Positions 58,440-64,000 of a DNA stretch of 64,000 nucleotides are shown piece after piece. Location of the stretch: the NCBI GenBank assembly GCA_009617715.1, contig VTFK01000023.1, forward strand, positions 2,108,001-2,172,000, in the 5' to 3' direction. Source of the DNA: Plectrocnemia conspersa. Its lineage: Eukaryota > Arthropoda > Insecta > Trichoptera > Polycentropodidae. The notes beneath the pieces are model-generated. The model did not search any database, was not told where the DNA came from, and saw nothing but the letters and a program-made list of their open reading frames with translations. Both the position numbers and the translations under genes were made by a program. Position 1 is the first letter of the stretch. Each line of letters begins with the position of its first letter.

Positions 58440-59540
58440 TCTGTGTTCTGTTACCATACAGTTGTTTTCGCCGCTGTCTTTGTGGCGTCGATCCACTGTT
58501 TTTTTAGCTATTAAATGTGGCAAGTTATTAAATAATTATAATCAGGGCTTTTTTAGACTAATAAAGGTTCCATAACTCTTGTCAAACTTTTTACTAAAAA
58601 AATGATTTTATTATATCATTTAAATTAAATTTAAAACAGCTTCTATGCCACGAAGCGCATAAAAAATCATATTTTTTTACTTCAGACATATCAAATCTTA
58701 GTGATATCTAAAGTTTTGTCCAATTCTCGTCTGATAAATCGTCTCGATTCATTTTTTTAGTGTTATATGAAATCTGAGAAACCTTAATTTACATGAAAAA
58801 ATAGGAATAGAATTCTGAGCATATATCAAACGCAATATTTTTCAGTATGTCAATTCGCGAATCATTTATCTTTCATTTAGTGGTATTCTGATTGACATGT
58901 TCCCAAATTCCATCTCTCCAAATATCAACTGAACATCAATATCTGCAGACCAATATCTTTAGTCAAAGTACAAATTAATCATTTTTTGCTAACTAGCATC
59001 ATTTTTTAATTAATTCTTTCTGCGTGGAATAAAATGTTTTTGAAAAAAATTGTGACGTGGAATGTATAGCAGCTGCATCACATTTATAATAGTCCAAAAT
59101 CACGGACTACATTTTCCCCCCCACTCCCCTTGAATTTGGCCTGAAAAATGTACGCAAAAAAATGCAAAAACGCATCGCCCAGTTGACCGTACCGTATACA
59201 GGTTTAAGTTTTCTTTCATTTTATATTAAGTAGATGCTCACAAAGATCTCTAGAAGCTACTTCCACTAAATATTTCTAACCCTTTTATTAAAATTTTACT
59301 GACGATTGAGTTTGTTGCTGCAAATAACATACAACCAAATAAGTTAGTGTATCATATTTTTATCTATAGATCAAAATCTAGCTTTAAATTAATTACGTTT
59401 CAAAACTATTGTAGTTTAGAGGATATTTTTTTTATAGTGTTATTAATTGTATAGATTTTGTTGTACTATTCTGTACTCTTCTATGATTTCTCAACCAATC
59501 ATTCGTAACTATAGCCAATAAATCACTCCAATTGCGATTC
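58440..59540. other. AT-rich spacer
   Basis: Contains a fragment of the CCCTCTCCCC family at about 59095-59160 (CCCACTCCCCTTGAATTTGG). No gene. Confidence 0.4.
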
Positions 59541-59544
59541 CTTA

Positions 59545-59900
59545 TATACTATTCCGCACGCATTACAACAATTAACACATGATGAAAATCGAATCCATAA
59601 TTCATAACACTATTCGCGTGATGTCGAGAAGTGCCTGTTGCCGTTCGTTTAAAGCAACGGTGGTTGTCTTGTGTGCGCAGTCTGCGATTTGGGTCACGAT
59701 GGAATGTATCTTCACGATAGAGACCATCACACACCATGTGAAGAGTGAGTGTCTCCAGAGAAACATCAAGCAAGCACTTTCATTTCGTCTGAGAGCACAC
59801 GCCGGCTGACGTAGCCGAGCATTGCAAGACCAAAATGTCGATCGAAACGATGAGATTTGACGAGATATTGAAATGGACAGTGACGAGTAAAAAAAGGGAA
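59545..59900. other. GC-richer patch with overlapping unassigned ORFs
   Basis: Open frames of 64-76 codons occur on both strands (59549-59773 minus, 59579-59809 plus) without domains. Treated as a conserved or repeat-derived patch of unknown function. Confidence 0.2.
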
Positions 59901-60879
59901 GAAGAAAGAGATTTTTATGATAAATACCAGTAAATAATGCTTACTGTTAGATTTCACCAAACAGAAGCAAGTAATAGAATTTCATGATGTATTAATTGTA
60001 AGATTTTCATATACACAACAAAAATATGAAAGTCCTACAATAAAAAATCTTAGCAGGTAAACAATGAAACCGAGATACTTGAAGATCATTAAGTAATGTT
60101 TTTATTATCTTAAAATCGCTATTGAAGATGAAATTGTATACTTACAACACATGTAAATTCTGAGTAAAAAGCAGAGAACTATTGTACATGATAAATAACA
60201 TTTCGTTTGAAACGACATGTATTAAAATACACAAAAAAGTAATATTATAGTAACAAATTAAAAAGTTCAACCCCAGCATGTGAAGATACATCTTGAATTA
60301 AAGATACAATTTTTTGTACATGCATCAAAATAATATCTGCATCTACTGAATTCAACATTTTTTGTATTGGAAATATATGGCAATTAATAATGAAGAGGAG
60401 AAAAGATCATTTTAACAACAGTGAAAATCAACAACTAGCTGGTGAATTGGACATAACAATGTCACCGAGTAGTGTGTATTTTTTTATACTATATTGTATT
60501 AAATATATATATAATTAATAAAAAAATGTTTTCAGAAAAATGTTTAGTATTGGGAGGCGCTATTTAATTTGCGAGTCTTGAGAGTTGGTCGAGTAGTCGT
60601 TGTTGATTCAATTGGTGATTAGATTAGTCGTATTTTGGATATCTATTTTTATCAAATTTCGCATTTTTATTTTTCGCATATTATTGCACATTTTAGCATA
60701 TTGTAAAAATATTTTCAAAAAACGACAAAAAACTTACATTTTATATTATTTTCTTTTTTTTTGAGATTTCATAATATGAAATTTTTTAAAAAAAACGTCA
60801 TTCGCATATATTGTGCATTTTAGTATCTAACGAATATTGCTCATAATACGTGTCATCACTATGAGTAATATTCCAGAGA

Positions 60880-61012
60880 GGGGGTGGGACAAAAGTTGGC
60901 CAGTCAGTGGTCATTTTTTTAATATTTCCATTTCATCAAGATTCATAGTATGTATTCCATTAATTGAAATGAATTTTTCCCGGCAAATTCAAAGGGATCC
61001 CTGAAAATCAAA
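60880..61012. repeat. Dispersed CCCTCTCCCC/TTGGCCAGT repeat, forward copy
   Basis: GAGAGGGGGTGGGACAAAAG, TTGGCCAGTCAGTGGTC, ATTTCATCAAGATTCATAGT and GAATTTTTCCCGGCAAATTC, in the same order as 21540-21695. Confidence 0.55.
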
Positions 61013-61446
61013 TTTCAACCAATAGGAGAGCGCAAAAACAATTATCCCTTCTCAAAAATCAAAAATCCACGTCAAAAGCAATAAAATTGTGCCGTCGCCT
61101 TCGCAGTGGGAACGCTCGGTAATAGCGCTGGCATGATTTTATTGCTTTTGACGTGAATTTTTGCCTTCTGAGAAATGATGAATATAATTTAAGCATTCGC
61201 TTATATTAAAAGTCTGTAGTAAGGATAGCAAATCATATTTTTAAAACATAGTATAATATCGAAGTGCAGATAAACTATGGAGCAATATGCGAGATGCAAC
61301 ATTTGTTCTTCTTTCACTTATTTTAATCCGAGAGACAAATTGGTTTAGTTTTTATTTTGTTTAAGTTTGGGTTTGAACAGCAAATGTATATTTCGCTACT
61401 CTCAAATTGAGTTTCATTGACATTTTAGAACAGCATATTAGCGCCA
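61013..61446 (-). repeat. Composite repeat family, copy 3 (reverse orientation, decayed hairpin)
   Basis: Begins with the hairpin (AATAGGAGAGCGCAAAAACA, TCGCAGTGGGAACGCTCGGT, then a shortened right arm ATTTTATTGCTTTTGACGTG). It continues with the reverse complement of the 50.37-50.60 kb modules (TTTTAAAACATAGTATAATA, GTTTGGGTTTGAACAGC, TTTAGAACAGCATATTAGCG). The right hairpin arm has an internal deletion. Confidence 0.7.
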
Positions 61447-61468
61447 GGCGCGTACGGTGAAATACATT

Positions 61469-61594
61469 CCCTTTCGCTCGCTCGCCTGTTAATTGATAAG
61501 TGCGAGTGAGAGATAAGGGCGTGCGTTCCATGCAATCCGCACGCCCCTATCTCTCACTCGATCTCGTCACTTAACACGCGAGCGAGTGAAAGGG
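61469..61594. other. Long GC-rich hairpin (57-nt arms, 12-nt loop)
   Basis: Inner stem CGAGTGAGAGATAAGGGCGT.. pairs with CGCACGCCCCTATCTCTCAC.. with one mismatch over about 23 bp. The outer stem CCCTTTCGCTCGCTCGC pairs with GCGAGCGAGTGAAAGGG with one mismatch. The middle of the stem is bulged. It sits directly beside copy 3 of the composite repeat. Non-coding. Confidence 0.85.
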
Positions 61595-61599
61595 ATATT

Positions 61600-64000
61600 A
61601 TAATATTCTTGCTAATAGAATTTAGTTTATTTATAAAAAACAACAATTTTATTCAAACGATAACAAAAAAATATGTATAATTATAAAGTTTATTTACAAA
61701 ATACACATAAATTTAAAATTGTATTTGAGAAAAAAAATCAGAGGTTCAATAAAAAATATAAGTAAGAAAAAGGCGTAGGGTTTTTGAGCTTTAACCAGTA
61801 GATTAAAATTTTTTATTAAATTGTGTACTTCAAAATTAATTACAAGGGTGGATAAATTTCTTGTTTGTTCAAAAATAATATATTATACAATCGTCTTGCA
61901 AAGAAGCTTAGATGAATATGAGATAAGCAATTTATGAACCATTGCCTTATTTTTAGCTCCAAATATATATCATAGTTTTAAAGGCCTACATTTGGCGACC
62001 GTCCGATGATTGCAAACGATATTTAAAATAATGTTTATTCTATTCGAGATCATTCGTGTTTTTAGATGAGTTTTGAAGTTTATTAATAATTCATAAAGTA
62101 AGTTTTTGTGGTGATTGATAGATTTTGAAAGTATGTGTTGATATTGTGTGATTCTCTGTGCTCTGCCGATTTGTTCTGTTAAGGTTCACAATTTTCTTTG
62201 AGGATTCATTAGCTAAATATTGTAAATTTTTGTGTAGCACGGTAATTTATATTAAGAAATGGCGTAAATAGGTCTTAAAAAATACCAGTTTTTTTGGTGT
62301 AGAGCCTTGACTATTTTTAAATACCTATGTATTAGATTATATAATATAAAAGTTGTTTTAAATTTATGTTGGTTATTTCAAAATATTTTTTAATTTAAAA
62401 TAGAATTTACATTAAATAAAACAATCCGGGAAACTAGAGGGAAAATAAATATTTTTTAATTAAAATAATAATTTTACACATCAAAATTAAATTTTGCATA
62501 GTTACACTTTAGGGCCCTGCAAAAAACATATATCCTCTAGCATGTTTGCCATATCATAACTTTCATTGATTTAAACGTATATTACAGTGAACACCGTATA
62601 TTCAGTTACAGTTTAGGACACTGAAGGAAATATAGTCACTCTTTGTTTTATCAAAATGTGCATACATCAGCACATTCATTTAGAGGAAAAATCTTAAAAA
62701 AAGTTAGATTTAAATAAATTAATATTTTTTAAGATTCTTTATTCGCTTTGAGGAAAAAAATATATATATATATATATATATGTATGCACTTATATAACGA
62801 TATAAATGTATATGTGTTTTAATCCTACGCAGAAAGTAATAAAAATACGTAATTAAATTAATAAAATATAATAGATATATGTAATCCAAAGTTAATATAG
62901 TAAAAGTCGTGCGTCTGTGTGTAACAGAGCGAAATCATGAAAAAAATCGTTTTCGATTTTTATGACATGACTGATAATGCTTTAGTGACATGTCTGATGA
63001 TAATGACATGTCAATATTGATTGAAACGTTACACTTATCCCATAGTCATATCTTTTATTCGTCAAGGATTGCTGCTTATTTAGTACTAGATTAGAATAAG
63101 AAAGTGACTGGTACATACTTTATGTTTAATTTTTATTAGGCACGCACTCAAGTGGTCAGATTGAATGATCATAAATAAAAAACAAATATCTCATCCTTAC
63201 TTGATATTTAAAAAAATATTAGTAACGTTAGTTAAGGTGATATTTCACTCTTTAAGACTATAACATATTTATTTTTTAATAAAATATGTAGTTTAATAAG
63301 AACAATTATACACGATTGGTTATAATTTAAAAACTGCATCCTTGTGTTTGATACAAAATGCTTATGCTTTTAAACGTTTATACTCATCAGTGTGAGCATA
63401 TTGGTTAAGGATAATATTTAGTTAGATATAATAAGCTTCCGATCCAAAAACTTGGACCTAATCATAAAAATGTTTTAGCAAGAGATTTTAGAATAATTTA
63501 TATTAAAAGTAAAAGTACATATCTTTCATTAGACATATTTTTTCACTAAATCAAATGCACCTCTCCCTATGCTAACAAATTCAATAATCCCATGTAATCC
63601 GCCACAAAAAAAATGTTTTTTGCTTAAATTGAACGCGTAAAACGCAAGCGACGACCGTAACGAAACTACGAAAGTGGAAAAAACGCGTTCACCTATTATT
63701 ATATTAAATTTTGCGTTTATCATTTCTGCTCATACATTCAAATTTGCCCCTAGGCGGATATAATTGTTTACAATCACAAAAAATCAAGTGTATCGCGAAT
63801 GAGTGTTTTTTTGTACAGAAAATGACCGTTAACGTAATTTTGTAATGCGAATAAATAAAAATATAATAAAGCAGAGTTCAACGAACGAGCTGATGTGTTC
63901 TGCATTAAAATGCAACGGGATCTACAAAATTATGATTTTTTACTCTGAGAAGTAAATTAATTACTATATTTTAATTAAGAACAGCTCTTCCATTGTATGA
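61600..64000. other. AT-rich spacer to the window end
   Basis: Contains a TA microsatellite (62759-62781) and a slightly GC-richer patch at 63.60-63.72 kb. No gene or RNA supported. Confidence 0.4.

Noticed and set aside
62759..62781. TA run as an origin or promoter
   Set aside because: Simple microsatellite without other signals.

Overview
The window looks like nuclear DNA from an insect (order not determined). It is strongly AT-rich, has GT-AG introns, carries a complete three-exon H2.0/HLX-type homeobox gene, and is crowded with arthropod-style mobile elements: Jockey-like LINE reverse transcriptases, a Tc1/mariner relic, hAT and piggyBac-like MITEs, a tRNA-derived SINE and fold-back repeats. 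No bacterial-type operons, rRNA, intact tRNA or CRISPR arrays are visible.

Layout. 1-841: intron and last exon of an RS/Ser-Arg-rich nuclear-type protein (+ strand). 1727-15590: the H2.0 homeobox gene (- strand), convergent with the RS gene; three exons give a 294-residue protein with an N-terminal eh1-like repressor motif and a C-terminal homeodomain. Its 11.3-kb second intron holds GC-rich islands (possible enhancers), a diverged tandem array and two or three MITEs. 15.9-24.4 kb is repeat-dominated: two opposed LINE fragments, one split by a piggyBac-like MITE, a hAT relic, a hAT MITE with a perfect 8-bp target duplication, and a Tc1 pseudogene. A promoter-like block and first coding exon ending in a consensus splice donor lie at 24.55-24.83 kb (+). 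25-47 kb has no convincing gene apart from weak candidates, but holds a second hAT MITE, a SINE, GC-rich islands, a decayed LINE (37.3-40.1 kb) and several inverted-repeat elements. 47.5-52.2 kb is the second genic block: a probable terminal exon (-), a 195-residue signal-peptide/transmembrane protein (-), and a divergently transcribed two-exon gene for a 269-residue secreted or membrane protein with four C-terminal cysteines (+). Between the last two lies a near-perfect ~115-bp-arm hairpin. 56.6-58.4 kb is a 5'-truncated but almost open LINE. The rest is AT-rich spacer, repeats and a few GC-rich islands of unknown role.

How the genes relate. H2.0 is a transcription factor (in flies a visceral-mesoderm marker) and its neighbours appear unrelated in function. 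The divergent 48.3/51.3-kb pair encodes two unrecognised small secretory-pathway proteins and is the best candidate here for undescribed biology; the shared locus and the hairpin between them are observations, not proof of a functional link.
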